From assembly GCA_016931695.1 (NCBI GenBank), contig JAFGEI010000023.1, positions 69,328-133,327 on the forward strand: a DNA stretch of 64,000 nucleotides. The letters are read 5' to 3'. Shown here one piece after another: positions 9,514 through 19,654 of this stretch (its first letter is position 1; every line of letters begins with the position of its first letter). Source of the DNA: Anaerolineae bacterium (lineage in GTDB: Bacteria > Chloroflexota > Anaerolineae > B4-G1 > DUEL01). The notes below the pieces were generated by a model. That model ran no database searches and was not told the DNA's origin. It was given only the letters and a program-made list of their open reading frames with translations. Position numbers and translations under genes: made by a program.

Positions 9514-12356
9514 TCGTACAATACGTTCTCAAAAGTTTTGGACGGCACAAGGCCCGTTTGGCGATCATGATCCTGGCCCTGTTGGTGGTGACGGCGATGC
9601 TGGTCACCCTCAACAACGGCGTCGAGTCGCTGCAGCGGCAGGTCGTCGAGCTGGTGGAGCGGTTCGCCGGCGAGCACGACGTGGCCGTCACCCGCGCGGA
9701 GACGAGCCCCGACCAGTACGTCGACGTCGAGCGCGTGGGGACGCTCCTTCTCGCCGCCGATCCTGCGGTGGCCGCGGTCTATCCCCGTTTCCACGCCGTG
9801 GTCGAGCTCCAGCACGAAGCCGGCAGCGGCAACGCCTCGCTGGTCGCCCGCGCGCCCGACGACGACCTGGGACAGGTAACGGTGTTGGAGGGGGCGTACG
9901 ATGTCCAGGGCGATCAGGTCGTCGTCCTGCGGGTCACGGCGGACACGTTTGGCATCGAGGTTGGCGACGAGATCGACCTGAGCTATATCCTGCCGGTCTC
10001 GCGCCTGCCGGGGCAGATGCCGCTGGAGAATGCCAGCGTGGGGCGGGTCACGCGCCGCTTCCGGGTCAGTGGGATTGCGCTGGCGACGGGGTTGGGCGGC
10101 GTCGAGCAAAACGGCATTCTCGCTGGCGTCGAGACGGTCCAGGACTGGCTCGGCCTGCCCGGCCGGGCCGAGCGGTTGGTGATCGTGCTGGACGAATCGG
10201 TCTATGGTTCGGTCAACACCCAGGCTTCCCTCTTTCGCGTGCGGCGTATCGCCGAGCGGCTGTACGATGCGCTGGGCGGCGAGGCGGAGACGTACGCGTT
10301 CAGTTTGGCCAAGGCCCAAAACCTCGACATGAGCGACGTCGCCTTTGCCGTGCTGCGCTCGGTCAGCGCGGTGTACGGCTTGTTGGTGATGGGGGTCGTC
10401 GGCTTGCTGGTCTATTCGCTCATCAACACCAATGTCGACGAGCGGCGTCGTGACCTGGCTTTCCTGCGTATCTTGGGGGCCAAGCAACGGCATCTCTTTG
10501 GCCTGGTGTTTGTCGAGGTCGCAGTTATCGGTGTGATCGGCGTGGGGCTGGGTATCTTGCTGGGCCAGGCGCTCAGTGCCTGGGTTGTCTCCCCCATCGC
10601 CAACTATATGATCGTCCAGCTGGGGGAGGGCAGCGAGGAGTTGGGGATCGATTTTCAAATGACCGTCACCATCGTCGCCATGACTCGTGCCGGACTGATC
10701 GCAGCGCTGATCCTGGTTCTATCCGCCATCGCCCCCGCGCGCAAGGCCGCACTGACCAAGGTTCGCTACGCCATCAACCCTGGCTCGGCCGACAACATCC
10801 AGATCGAGGACCTGGCCCGGCTGCGCTCGCGCAAATTTGACTTTCGCATCGTCATCGCCGGGATCGTGCTGACGGTGATGTGGGGCCTGATTTTTGTCGG
10901 GACCAACTTTCTCTTTGTGCAGGGGAACGAGGCCGTCATCAGCGTCTTTATGTTCAGCGGCCTGGCGCTGCTGGTGGTCGGGGTGAGTCTTCTTTTCTAT
11001 GCTTTGACCGTGCCCTTTGAGCGTATTCTCATCGTTATCAGCCGCTTCCTGATGCCCAAACTTGCTTTCTTTGCCGGTCCCAATCTCTTGCGCGCCAAGC
11101 AGCGCAACACGGTCATCTCGTTGATGGTCGTGTTCAGCGCCACGCTGCCCACTTTTCTGGGGACGATGGCGGCGTTGGAGCAGAGGAACTATGACGTCGA
11201 CGCCCGCTTTCGCAGCGGCGCGCCGGTCACGGTGCGCTTGAGTCGTTGGTGGGGTGGGGATGACTTTTTTGCCCCCAGCGGCGACAACTTTTGCCTCAGC
11301 GATCTGGCGGCATTCGATTCCGTCGCCGGGGTCGATCGCGTGGTGGGCTTGACGGCTTCCTACCGCGCCCAGGCGACCAACAAGGTCGAACTGCGGCAGA
11401 CGGGCATCCAGATTCAAGGCATCACCGCCTCGCTGGACGGCGTCGTCTACGACGACCTGACCGAGTACGATGCCGGCGGGCCCCAGGCTTTCGACGTGAT
11501 CCTCGCCGAACCGGACACCATCATTGTCGGGGCAGGGTACGCCGAGTTTATGGACCTGGCGATGGGCGAAACGATGCGCGTGCAGGGGGAGGGGCTGGAT
11601 CACTGGGTCGACCTGCGCGTGGTGGGGCTGGTGGAGCGGATGGCCGGCTTCGAAGGCTTTGCTCGCAACGAGAGCTTTGTCCGTTGGGGCGAGTCCGTCG
11701 GGCTGGTATCTTTGGACACCTACATCCGTCTGACCACGGATCCCAACGTGCAGCAAGTCTGCCTGCTCGGCGTCTGCTCGGCCGACGAACGGGAGCAGCC
11801 ACTGATTACCCGCGTCATGGTCACCACCGTCGATGGCGCCGACGAAGCCGAGATCGTCCGCAATCTGCGCGAGGTCTTTTCCGACCGTTCCAGCATATGG
11901 GTCCAGTCGACCGAAGAGGACATCCGCACCACGGAGCAGTCGATGCGGACGATGCGCGTGTTGATGCTCGTTCTCACCGTGCTGTCGTTCATCACCAGTA
12001 TTTTTGGCGTCTTTGCCGTCGTCTATGTGGCCGTCTACGTCCGCCGGCTGGAGATCGGCATGCTCAAGGCGATTGGCATGCAGCGGCGCGAGCTGGTGGG
12101 GGCCTTTGCCCTCGAGTCGGTGATGATGACGGTCAGCGCCTCTTTGGCCGGCGTGACGGCGGGGACGGTGCTGGGCTATGTCTTTTACATCAGCAACAAC
12201 ATGATGCGGGATATGCCAACGCAGCTGACCTTTGATTGGCTGACCACGTTGGCGATCCTGGCGATGGTCGTCCTGGCCAGCGTTTTCAGCGCATCGCTGG
12301 CGGCGCGGGGTGTCGTGCGGCGCAAGGTGACGGGGATTCTGCGCGAGGCCTGGTAG
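9510..12356 (+). CDS. FtsX-like ABC transporter permease
   Basis: Overlaps the ABC ATPase by 4 nt; large protein with FtsX-type TM segments (RRDLAFLRILGAKQRHLF; RRLEIGMLKAIGMQRRELV). Confidence 0.9.
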   Translation: MIVQYVLKSFGRHKARLAIMILALLVVTAMLVTLNNGVESLQRQVVELVERFAGEHDVAVTRAETSPDQYVDVERVGTLLLAADPAVAAVYPRFHAVVELQHEAGSGNASLVARAPDDDLGQVTVLEGAYDVQGDQVVVLRVTADTFGIEVGDEIDLSYILPVSRLPGQMPLENASVGRVTRRFRVSGIALATGLGGVEQNGILAGVETVQDWLGLPGRAERLVIVLDESVYGSVNTQASLFRVRRIAERLYDALGGEAETYAFSLAKAQNLDMSDVAFAVLRSVSAVYGLLVMGVVGLLVYSLINTNVDERRRDLAFLRILGAKQRHLFGLVFVEVAVIGVIGVGLGILLGQALSAWVVSPIANYMIVQLGEGSEELGIDFQMTVTIVAMTRAGLIAALILVLSAIAPARKAALTKVRYAINPGSADNIQIEDLARLRSRKFDFRIVIAGIVLTVMWGLIFVGTNFLFVQGNEAVISVFMFSGLALLVVGVSLLFYALTVPFERILIVISRFLMPKLAFFAGPNLLRAKQRNTVISLMVVFSATLPTFLGTMAALEQRNYDVDARFRSGAPVTVRLSRWWGGDDFFAPSGDNFCLSDLAAFDSVAGVDRVVGLTASYRAQATNKVELRQTGIQIQGITASLDGVVYDDLTEYDAGGPQAFDVILAEPDTIIVGAGYAEFMDLAMGETMRVQGEGLDHWVDLRVVGLVERMAGFEGFARNESFVRWGESVGLVSLDTYIRLTTDPNVQQVCLLGVCSADEREQPLITRVMVTTVDGADEAEIVRNLREVFSDRSSIWVQSTEEDIRTTEQSMRTMRVLMLVLTVLSFITSIFGVFAVVYVAVYVRRLEIGMLKAIGMQRRELVGAFALESVMMTVSASLAGVTAGTVLGYVFYISNNMMRDMPTQLTFDWLTTLAILAMVVLASVFSASLAARGVVRRKVTGILREAW

Positions 12357-12384
12357 ATATCTGGTTGCGACGGGAGGTTGCGTT

Positions 12385-13569
12385 ATGGACAAGATCTGTA
12401 AAAGAGCCTTTGTCATTGGGATCGTCGTGGTTTTCGCCCTCGCCTTTGCGGCTTGTTCGGGCCCAGGCGACATTTCCACAGAGGAAACGCAGACAGATGA
12501 TCAGGGCCCGCCGCAGCCGACACTGCCCCCGTCGACTCAGGCCGGTCGGGCGGTGGTGGCCGACGGACAGCTGGTCTCTGCATATCCCAGCCTGCCCCTG
12601 GGCTTTGGCGGCGGGGTCGGCGGCCAGGTGCTGACCGTCACCGTCGGGGTGGGGGACGTGGTGGCGGCGGGGGAGCGGCTGGCACTGCTCGACGACGCCG
12701 ACCTGCAGCGCGCCGTGCTCGACGCCCAGGTCGCCCTCGACCGGGCCGAGGTGGACCATGAACGGGCGCTGAGCCAGTGGGAGCAGGACCTGGTCGAGGC
12801 GGAAGAGAACCTGGCGGCGGCGGAGCGATCTCTCACCACCGCGCGCCTACAGTATTCGACCACCGGCCTCGAGGAGGCCCGCACCGCCCTGCAGCTGGCC
12901 CAGCAGGCGGAGGCGAACGCCGAAGAGGCCTACCAGCGGGCGCTGAACTCGTGGCCGCCCATCCCCTCCGACCCCTACTATGACAGCTGGCAGCGGGCCA
13001 TCCGCGAGCGGGAGCTGGCCGAGATGCGCCTGGCGGATGCCCAGGACGCCAACAGCGCCAGCTACCTGGAACTGGCAGCGCGGGAGGAGGACGTGGCCCG
13101 CGCCGGGCGCGCGCTGGCAGCGCTGCAGGCCGGCATCGCCCCGACGTACGAGCGGGCGGTAGCGGATGCCCGCCAGCGCCTGGCGGACGCCCAGGACGCC
13201 CTCGGCTACGCCGAGCTTGTTGCGCCGTGGCCGGCAATGATCCTCTCCATCGACGTCGCACCGGCGACCAGCGTCGGACCTGGCACCCCCGTGGTCACGC
13301 TGCTGAACGTGGCGGAGGAACTATGCTTTGTCACCCAGAACCTGAACGAGCAGCACGTCGGTTACATCCAGCCGGGCCAGCGGGCCGTGGTCACCCTGCG
13401 GGCCTATGCCAGCACGCCGCTGGAGGGGATGGTGGAAGCGCTAGTGCCGCAAGAAGGGCGCGACGTGGCCGACAGTCGCTTTGTCGTCCACGTACGGCTC
13501 GCTCCGACCGAGTTGAACCTGCTGCCGGGGCTCACTGGGCGCGTCGAGATCGTGACCGGGGAAGAATAG
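12385..13569 (+). CDS. HlyD/MacA-type membrane fusion lipoprotein
   Basis: Lipobox-like AFAACSGPG; biotinyl-lipoyl-like GGQVLTVTVGVGDVVAAGERLALLDD; coiled coil; ABC/FtsX upstream. Confidence 0.85.
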   Translation: MDKICKRAFVIGIVVVFALAFAACSGPGDISTEETQTDDQGPPQPTLPPSTQAGRAVVADGQLVSAYPSLPLGFGGGVGGQVLTVTVGVGDVVAAGERLALLDDADLQRAVLDAQVALDRAEVDHERALSQWEQDLVEAEENLAAAERSLTTARLQYSTTGLEEARTALQLAQQAEANAEEAYQRALNSWPPIPSDPYYDSWQRAIRERELAEMRLADAQDANSASYLELAAREEDVARAGRALAALQAGIAPTYERAVADARQRLADAQDALGYAELVAPWPAMILSIDVAPATSVGPGTPVVTLLNVAEELCFVTQNLNEQHVGYIQPGQRAVVTLRAYASTPLEGMVEALVPQEGRDVADSRFVVHVRLAPTELNLLPGLTGRVEIVTGEE

Positions 13570-13618
13570 CCGCTGCAGGACCGGGCGGGCAACCGGGCAC
13601 TTTTGATTACGCCCTGCG

Positions 13619-13647
13619 TTGCCATCTCTTTTCCTCTGTGTTAGAAT
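13619..13647 (+). promoter_or_regulatory. Sigma70-type promoter TTGCCA-N17-TAGAAT
   Basis: About 80 bp upstream of the radical SAM gene. Confidence 0.4.
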
Positions 13648-13726
13648 GTGCGCGTTGCCCTATGTCACGCAGTGGGGGCATGATAACGACTCGGTCAGCT
13701 CGCGCCGTCGGCGTTACGGGTGAAAA

Positions 13727-14767
13727 ATGTTCGGCCTGCTACGCAAGATCAACCTGAAGGCAATCGAGAACCTGCAAAGCCTGGGGGTTCCCAACCTGAT
13801 CCGCCACCTGGGGGGCTGGAGCCCGTTCCCCGTCGGCGTCGTCTTTTTGCTTACCTTGCGCTGCAACATGAAGTGCGACATGTGCCTCCTGGTTGAGGTG
13901 CGCAAGGACCATACCGAGGAATTGGCCCTCGACGAGCTCAAGGGCGTGGTCGATGACCTGGCTGCTTCATTTCTCTTCAAGCCCTTCATCCACCTGATCG
14001 GCGGCGAGCCGCTGCTGCGCCGCGACCTGCTGCCGCTGGTCGCCTACATCAAGGAGCGCCGCTTCAACTGCTCGCTGACGACGAACGGGTTTCTGCTGGA
14101 ACGCCACGCCGCAGAGCTGGTGCGGTTGGGGTTGGACCGCATCCACGTCTCCATCGACGGCCCGCCCGAGGTGCACGACGTGGAACGCCAGGTACCCGGC
14201 GCCCACGACCGCGCCGTCGCCGGCATCCAGGCCCTGGTCGCTGCCCGCCAGCGGCTGGGCTCGGACCGCCCGGCCATCACCATCAACACCGTCGTCACCG
14301 GCGAGAGCCTGCCGCACCTGGAGCGGATGATTCCCATTGCCCAGACCGCCGGCGCCGACGCGCTGACCTACCAGCACCTCGTTTTCGACGACTGCAGCGC
14401 GCACGATGCCAGCACTCTGGACGTGGAGCAACTGCTGGCGACGATTCCGCGCCTGAAACAGCAGGCCCGGGCGGCGGGGCTGCCGATCACCTTCTTCCCG
14501 CACATGAAGGATGACACGCTGCGCCGCTATTACCAGGGCCGCGAGGAAGAGTTGAACCGCATGTGCGTCTTTCCCTGGTACGTGGTGCGCGTCGACCTGG
14601 AGGGGAACATAACCCCCTGCCGCGGCTTTGTGGTCGATAACGTGCGGACGAAAAACGTCTCCTTCCGCCAGGTGTGGAACAGCCCGCGCTTCCGGCAGTA
14701 CCGCCGGGACCTGGCCCGCCAGGGCGTCTTTGACGACTGCGGGCGCTGCTGCCACCGCCAGTTCTGA
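13727..14767 (+). CDS. Radical SAM protein with SPASM-like C-terminus
   Basis: [10 protein letters not shown] (CxxxCxxC), [26 protein letters not shown] near the C-terminus. Confidence 0.88.
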   Translation: MFGLLRKINLKAIENLQSLGVPNLIRHLGGWSPFPVGVVFLLTLRCNMKCDMCLLVEVRKDHTEELALDELKGVVDDLAASFLFKPFIHLIGGEPLLRRDLLPLVAYIKERRFNCSLTTNGFLLERHAAELVRLGLDRIHVSIDGPPEVHDVERQVPGAHDRAVAGIQALVAARQRLGSDRPAITINTVVTGESLPHLERMIPIAQTAGADALTYQHLVFDDCSAHDASTLDVEQLLATIPRLKQQARAAGLPITFFPHMKDDTLRRYYQGREEELNRMCVFPWYVVRVDLEGNITPCRGFVVDNVRTKNVSFRQVWNSPRFRQYRRDLARQGVFDDCGRCCHRQF

Positions 14768-14778
14768 GAATCTTGAAC

Positions 14779-15771
14779 ATGAAACTGATCGTCCAAATCC
14801 CCTGTTACAACGAAGAAGCGACCTTGCCTGAGACGGTGCGGGACCTTCCCACGGCGATAGCGGGCATCGACGTGATCGAACTGCTGGTGGTGGATGACGG
14901 CAGCAGCGACCGCACAGCCGAGATCGCGCGAGAACTGGGGATCCATCACGTCGTGCGCTTTGCCCACAACCGCGGCCTGGCCTCCGCCTTCCTCGCCGGC
15001 CTGGAGGCGGCGCTGCAGGCCGGCGCCGACATCGTCGTCAATACCGACGCCGACAACCAGTACTGCGGTGGCGACATCCTGCGGCTGGTCGAGCCGATCC
15101 TGGAGGGGCGGGCCGACATCGTCGTCGGCGACCGCGGCGTCATGGCCCTGGAACACTTTTCCCCCTTCAAGCGGCTGCTGCAGCGGCTTGGGAGCTGGGT
15201 CGTGGGGCGGGCCGCCGGCATCCCCATCCCCGACGCCACCAGCGGTTTTCGCGCCTTTACCCGCGAGGCCGCCCTGCGGCTCACCGTGCTCAGCGATTAC
15301 ACCTATACCCTGGAGACGCTGATCCAGGCCGGCGCCCGCCGTATGGCGGTCACTTATGTGCCCGTCCGCACCAACCCCCGCACCCGCAGCTCGCGCCTGA
15401 TCCGCAGCATTCCCTCGTTCATCACCATCTCGGCCGTGACCATCATCCGCTTTTACATCATGTACCGCCCCCTGCGGGTCTTTGCCACCATCGGCGGGCT
15501 GTTTGTTGCCGGTGGGGTGGCGCTGGGCCTGCGCTTTCTCTACTTTTATTGGCTGACCGAAGGGACGGCCGGGCGCATCCAGTCGCTGATCCTGGCGGCG
15601 ATCCTCACCATTGTCGGCTTCCAGGTCTGCCTCATCGGCCTCATCGCCGACCTGGTGCGCATGAACCGCAAGATGCTGGAAGAGATCACGATCCGCGTGC
15701 GCCGGATGGAGCTGGAAGACGGGAATTCGAACACGGATGGTAACTGCTCAGGCTACCTTCCCGAAAGCTGA
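14779..15771 (+). CDS. Glycosyltransferase family 2 (dolichol-phosphate mannosyltransferase-like) with C-terminal TM helices; final residues encoded by a MITE-like insertion
   Basis: [35 protein letters not shown]; stop codon lies inside the repeat beginning at 15740. Confidence 0.9.
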   Translation: MKLIVQIPCYNEEATLPETVRDLPTAIAGIDVIELLVVDDGSSDRTAEIARELGIHHVVRFAHNRGLASAFLAGLEAALQAGADIVVNTDADNQYCGGDILRLVEPILEGRADIVVGDRGVMALEHFSPFKRLLQRLGSWVVGRAAGIPIPDATSGFRAFTREAALRLTVLSDYTYTLETLIQAGARRMAVTYVPVRTNPRTRSSRLIRSIPSFITISAVTIIRFYIMYRPLRVFATIGGLFVAGGVALGLRFLYFYWLTEGTAGRIQSLILAAILTIVGFQVCLIGLIADLVRMNRKMLEEITIRVRRMELEDGNSNTDGNCSGYLPES

Positions 15772-15881
15772 AAATCGCCTGCTCAACTCGTCGAAACCTG
15801 TGCCCCGTGCGTTCTGGTGTGAAATGAGCGCCAGTGGAGCTTTCGGGAAGGTACGTTGCGGGTAGGGCTGTGAGCAGTTAC
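15740..15881. mobile_element. MITE-like element A, GTAACTGCTC family (TSD-like CACGGATG/CACGGACG)
   Basis: TIRs gtaactgctcaggctaccttcccgaaagct / agctttcgggaaggtacg...gagcagttac; flanking 8-mers 15732-15739 and 15882-15889 match 7/8. Confidence 0.75.
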
Positions 15882-15921
15882 CACGGACGAGCGCGGATGA
15901 GTACAACACTTTGGACTTGGA

Positions 15922-16692
15922 ATGAATCAAGAGGCAAACATTTATATTGAGGGGATTCCGAATACTATCCGCCAGGACGTACCCCGCTACTACCAGCAGG
16001 TCTCGAGCGTCGACCGCCGCCTGCTGGCCGGCGAACCGCTGGCGGGGCGGCGCATCCTCAACGTCGGCAGCGGCCGCTACCTCTTTTCCGATGTCTATTT
16101 CGCCCGCCGGGGCGCCAGCGGCACCTGTTTGGACCTCGACCCGGCCGAAATCGCGGCCGCCCGGCAGCGCCTGGCCGCGACGCGCACGGCGGAGGGATGG
16201 GACGTTCCGCTCTCCTTCACCGTGGGCGACGGCGCGCAACTTCCCTTTGGCGACGCGACCTTTGATTACGCCATCTCTTTCTCTGCCATCGAGCACATTC
16301 CCGCCGCCGCCGATCGCCGGCGGGCGATCCGCGAGATGGCGCGGGTGCTGAAAGCGGGCGGCAAGCTGGTCATCACCGTCCCCAACCGGCTAAACGTCCC
16401 CGCCGGCATCCTGGCCCGCTCCTGGTCGCGCAGGATGGCGACCTACGAATACCGCTACCGTCCGCGCGAGCTGCGGGACCTGCTCGCGGCGAGCGGGTTG
16501 ACCGTCGAGCGCTTTGATGCCGAATCCCTCTACCTGATCGACTTTCCCCTCGTCGCCAGCCGCCTGCCCTGGCTCCAAAAGCTGCCGCTCTCGCTTTTCG
16601 CTCCCCTCTCCTGGGGGCTGCGCCGGCTCAACTCTGCCCGCTGGCTCAAACCGCTGGGGATGAGGATGGGCTTTCGGGCGGTCAAGCGGTGA
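15922..16692 (+). CDS. Class I SAM-dependent methyltransferase
   Basis: ILNVGSGRY, LDLDPAEI, DYAISFSAIEHIP, LKAGGKLVITVPN. Confidence 0.88.
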   Translation: MNQEANIYIEGIPNTIRQDVPRYYQQVSSVDRRLLAGEPLAGRRILNVGSGRYLFSDVYFARRGASGTCLDLDPAEIAAARQRLAATRTAEGWDVPLSFTVGDGAQLPFGDATFDYAISFSAIEHIPAAADRRRAIREMARVLKAGGKLVITVPNRLNVPAGILARSWSRRMATYEYRYRPRELRDLLAASGLTVERFDAESLYLIDFPLVASRLPWLQKLPLSLFAPLSWGLRRLNSARWLKPLGMRMGFRAVKR

Positions 16693-18587
16693 TCCCCCCG
16701 CTGCTCGGAAACCTCCGCCTGGCCATGGTGCTGGCAGCGATGCTGACCCTGCCTGGCTGGGCCGCCCTGACCCTGGGGAACCGCTGGCGCCAGTGGTCGG
16801 GGCTGCAGCGATGGGTCGTCGCGGTCGGGATCAGCATTGCCTTTTACCCGGTTCTCTTTTACCTCCTGCGCGCCCTGCTCCCCTTTCTCACCGTCGGGCC
16901 CTACAAGATGGGAGCGCTGCTGGTCGCGTGCGCGGCCTGGAGCGGGTGGCGCCTGCGCGGTCACTGGAAAGAGCTGCTGGCCTTTGACCGCTGGGAATGG
17001 CTGGCCCTCGCCGTCGTCGGCATGACCCTCTTTACCCGCTTTTGGATGATCCGCGACCAACCCTATCCGGCCTGGGCCGACTCGCTGCACCATGCCCAGT
17101 TGACCCACCTGACGGCGCTGCAGGGCCAGTTGCCCACCACGACCGAGCCCTACTTTCCCATTCCCCTGGGCCAGTATCACCTCGGGCTGTACGCCCTCTC
17201 GGCCACGGCCGAGTGGTTGGGCCAGGTGCCGGCTCACCAGGCGCTGCTCTGGACGGCGCAGGCGCTGAACGGGCTGTGCGGCCTGGGCGTCTACCTGGTG
17301 CTGGACCGCCGGGTAGGGCGGCGGGGGGCGGTGGTTGGAGCGGCGATTGTCGGCCTGATCTCTCACCAGCCCGCTTTTTACGTCAACTGGGGTCGCTTTA
17401 CCCAGGTCTCCAGCCAGACCATCCTGCTGATCGCCTGGCTGGTGACGTGGCAGGCGGTCGCTCGCTGGCGGCAGCCGTGGCGCAGTCACCGGGCCGAGAT
17501 CCTCTGGAACACGGCCATCGCTGCGCTGCTGAGCGGCGGCACTCTGCTGCTCCACTTGCGCGTGGCTGCCTTTTACCTGCCCTTGCTCGCCCTCAGCGTC
17601 GCCTGGGAGCTGCAAAAGGGACTCGGCTTGCGCCAGTTCGGGCGCTTGCTGGGCGGCGTCGCCGCCGTCGGCCTGCTCACCCTCTTGCTCGTCGCCCCGT
17701 CGCTCTGGCCCGGGCTGCAGAACTATTACACGTCCCGCGCACAGGTCGCCGCCGCCGGCGGCGAAACCCCCGAGACCGTGCGCCTCTACTACGAGTTCCC
17801 CTGGCACACCGTGCCCTACCTGGTCGCGCGCCCGGCGCTGCTCGCCTTGGCCGCGGCCGGGGCCGTCGTCGGCCTGCTGCGGCGCAACAAGTTGACGATC
17901 TCCGCCCTGGCCTGGAGCGCCGCTCTCTACCTGCTGGGAAACACCTACCGCGCCGGCCTGCCGCTGCTCAACGTCACCAACCTGGGGGCGATCCTGATCA
18001 TGCTCTACCTGCCCATCGGGCTGGTGACCGGCGCCGCGGTCGAGGAGGGGCTGCGCTGGCTCGCTCCCGCCAGGCAGCGGCAGGCGGAGCGGCTGGTCGT
18101 CGCCCTGGTGCTGATCGGCGCCTTTGTCGGCAGCCACTGGCTCGTCCTGCAGGTCGAGCCCTACCGCTATTTTGTCACCGCGGAGGACGTGGCGGCGATG
18201 GACTGGATCCGCAGCAACACGCCGCCGGACGCGCTGTTTGCCGTCAACACCTACTTTTGGCTGCCCGATGCCCCTCACGGCACCGACGCCGGTTACTGGA
18301 TTCCCTACCTGGCCGGGCGCCAGATGACCAGCGGCACCATGCTGCTCCACTTTGCCGACCCGGCCTACATCGACCAGATCGTCGCGCTCTCCCAGGCGGT
18401 AGAGCGGCTGGAGGTCGACAACAGCGCCATTCCCGCCCTGCGCGAGATGGGGGTCGATTACATCTATGTCGGCCGCGTGGGCGATTTCTCCGGGCCGGGG
18501 CTGGACGCGGCACGGCTGAGCGGGGCCGAGGGGGTGACTCTGGTCTATCAGCAGGGCGGCGTCTCGATTTTGCGCATCGAGCCATGA
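16689..18587 (+). CDS. Multi-pass membrane protein, GT-C/ArnT-like topology
   Basis: Many hydrophobic segments; GTG start overlaps the preceding stop; sits among glycosyltransferases. Confidence 0.75.
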   Translation: MIPPLLGNLRLAMVLAAMLTLPGWAALTLGNRWRQWSGLQRWVVAVGISIAFYPVLFYLLRALLPFLTVGPYKMGALLVACAAWSGWRLRGHWKELLAFDRWEWLALAVVGMTLFTRFWMIRDQPYPAWADSLHHAQLTHLTALQGQLPTTTEPYFPIPLGQYHLGLYALSATAEWLGQVPAHQALLWTAQALNGLCGLGVYLVLDRRVGRRGAVVGAAIVGLISHQPAFYVNWGRFTQVSSQTILLIAWLVTWQAVARWRQPWRSHRAEILWNTAIAALLSGGTLLLHLRVAAFYLPLLALSVAWELQKGLGLRQFGRLLGGVAAVGLLTLLLVAPSLWPGLQNYYTSRAQVAAAGGETPETVRLYYEFPWHTVPYLVARPALLALAAAGAVVGLLRRNKLTISALAWSAALYLLGNTYRAGLPLLNVTNLGAILIMLYLPIGLVTGAAVEEGLRWLAPARQRQAERLVVALVLIGAFVGSHWLVLQVEPYRYFVTAEDVAAMDWIRSNTPPDALFAVNTYFWLPDAPHGTDAGYWIPYLAGRQMTSGTMLLHFADPAYIDQIVALSQAVERLEVDNSAIPALREMGVDYIYVGRVGDFSGPGLDAARLSGAEGVTLVYQQGGVSILRIEP

Positions 18588-19654
18588 TCCGACTGCTGTT
18601 CCTTTCTGGCCGCGAGAGCGGGTACATCCGCAACCGCGTCCTGCTCAACGCCCTGCGGCAGCAGTTTGAGGTCACACTGCTGACGCCGGAGCGCGGCGGC
18701 ATCACTGCCCGCACCGTGGGCGGGCTGGCCCGCTTCGTCGCCCGCCGCCCCCGGTACGACCTCTGCATCGCCGGTTTCTACGGCCAGATGATCGCCATCG
18801 GCCTCTCGCTGCTGCAGCGCCAGCCGCTGCTTCTCGACGCCTTTGTCTCCACCTATGACACCCTCTGCGAGGACCGGCGGCGCTTTGGCCCCCGCTCGCC
18901 CGCCGGGCGGCTGGCCCGCTGGCTCGACGTGCATGGCTGCCGCGTCGCCGCGCGGGTGCTCACCGACACCGCGGCCCACGCGCAGTACTTTGAGACCCTG
19001 GGCGTGGCGCGCGAAAAGCTGTTCCCGCTCTACGTCGGCTGCGACGAGACGCTCTTTTATCCGCGGCCAGCGCCGCCAGCCGTCGCAGCCCGCTTCGAGG
19101 TCTTTACCTATGGTTCCTTCCTGCCGCTGCACGGCGTCGAGGTCGTCGTGCAGGCGGCGGCCCGGCTGCGTGACCGGCCCGAGATCCACTTTACCATCGG
19201 CGGAGACGGCACGCGCCGGCCGGCGGTGGAACGCGAAATCGCCGCCCTGGGCCTCGACAACGTCGACCTGGTCGGCTGGATCCCTTTCGCGCAGCTGCCG
19301 GATTGGATTGCCAGCGCCGACCTCTGCCTGGGCGGCCACTTTTCCTGCATCGCCAAGGCGCAGCGGGTGATCGCCACCAAGACCTTCCAGTTCGTCGCCA
19401 TGCAGCGGCCGACGGTGGTGGGCGACAACCCCGCCACGCGGGAGCTGTTCGTCCCCGGCGAGCACGTCTGGGCCGTGCCGATGGGCGACGCGGCTGCGCT
19501 GGCCGAAGCGGTGCGCCGCCTGGCCGGCGACCCGCCGCTGCGCCGCCGCCTGGCCCAGGGGGGATACCAGCGCTTTCGGGAACGGCTCGCCACGCCGGTC
19601 CTGGCCGGGCAGCTCGCCCGCATCGTGGAGGAGACGTGCGCGTCGGCCTGGTGA
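18584..19654 (+). CDS. Glycosyltransferase family 4
   Basis: ATG overlaps the upstream TGA; GT-B features FTYGSFLPLHGVEVVVQAA, FTIGGDG, GWIPFAQLPDWIASADLCLGG. Confidence 0.88.
   Translation: MIRLLFLSGRESGYIRNRVLLNALRQQFEVTLLTPERGGITARTVGGLARFVARRPRYDLCIAGFYGQMIAIGLSLLQRQPLLLDAFVSTYDTLCEDRRRFGPRSPAGRLARWLDVHGCRVAARVLTDTAAHAQYFETLGVAREKLFPLYVGCDETLFYPRPAPPAVAARFEVFTYGSFLPLHGVEVVVQAAARLRDRPEIHFTIGGDGTRRPAVEREIAALGLDNVDLVGWIPFAQLPDWIASADLCLGGHFSCIAKAQRVIATKTFQFVAMQRPTVVGDNPATRELFVPGEHVWAVPMGDAAALAEAVRRLAGDPPLRRRLAQGGYQRFRERLATPVLAGQLARIVEETCASAW

Noticed and set aside
13680-13725. Possible extra GTAAC-family repeat end (taacgactcggtcagctcgc)
   Set aside because: Only partial similarity to the TIR, with no partner end or TSD.
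16997-18583. N-terminal half of the 885-aa ORF 16997-19654
   Set aside because: Out-of-frame reading of the membrane protein gene; the real GT4 starts at ATG 18584 (MIRLLFLSGRESGYIRN).
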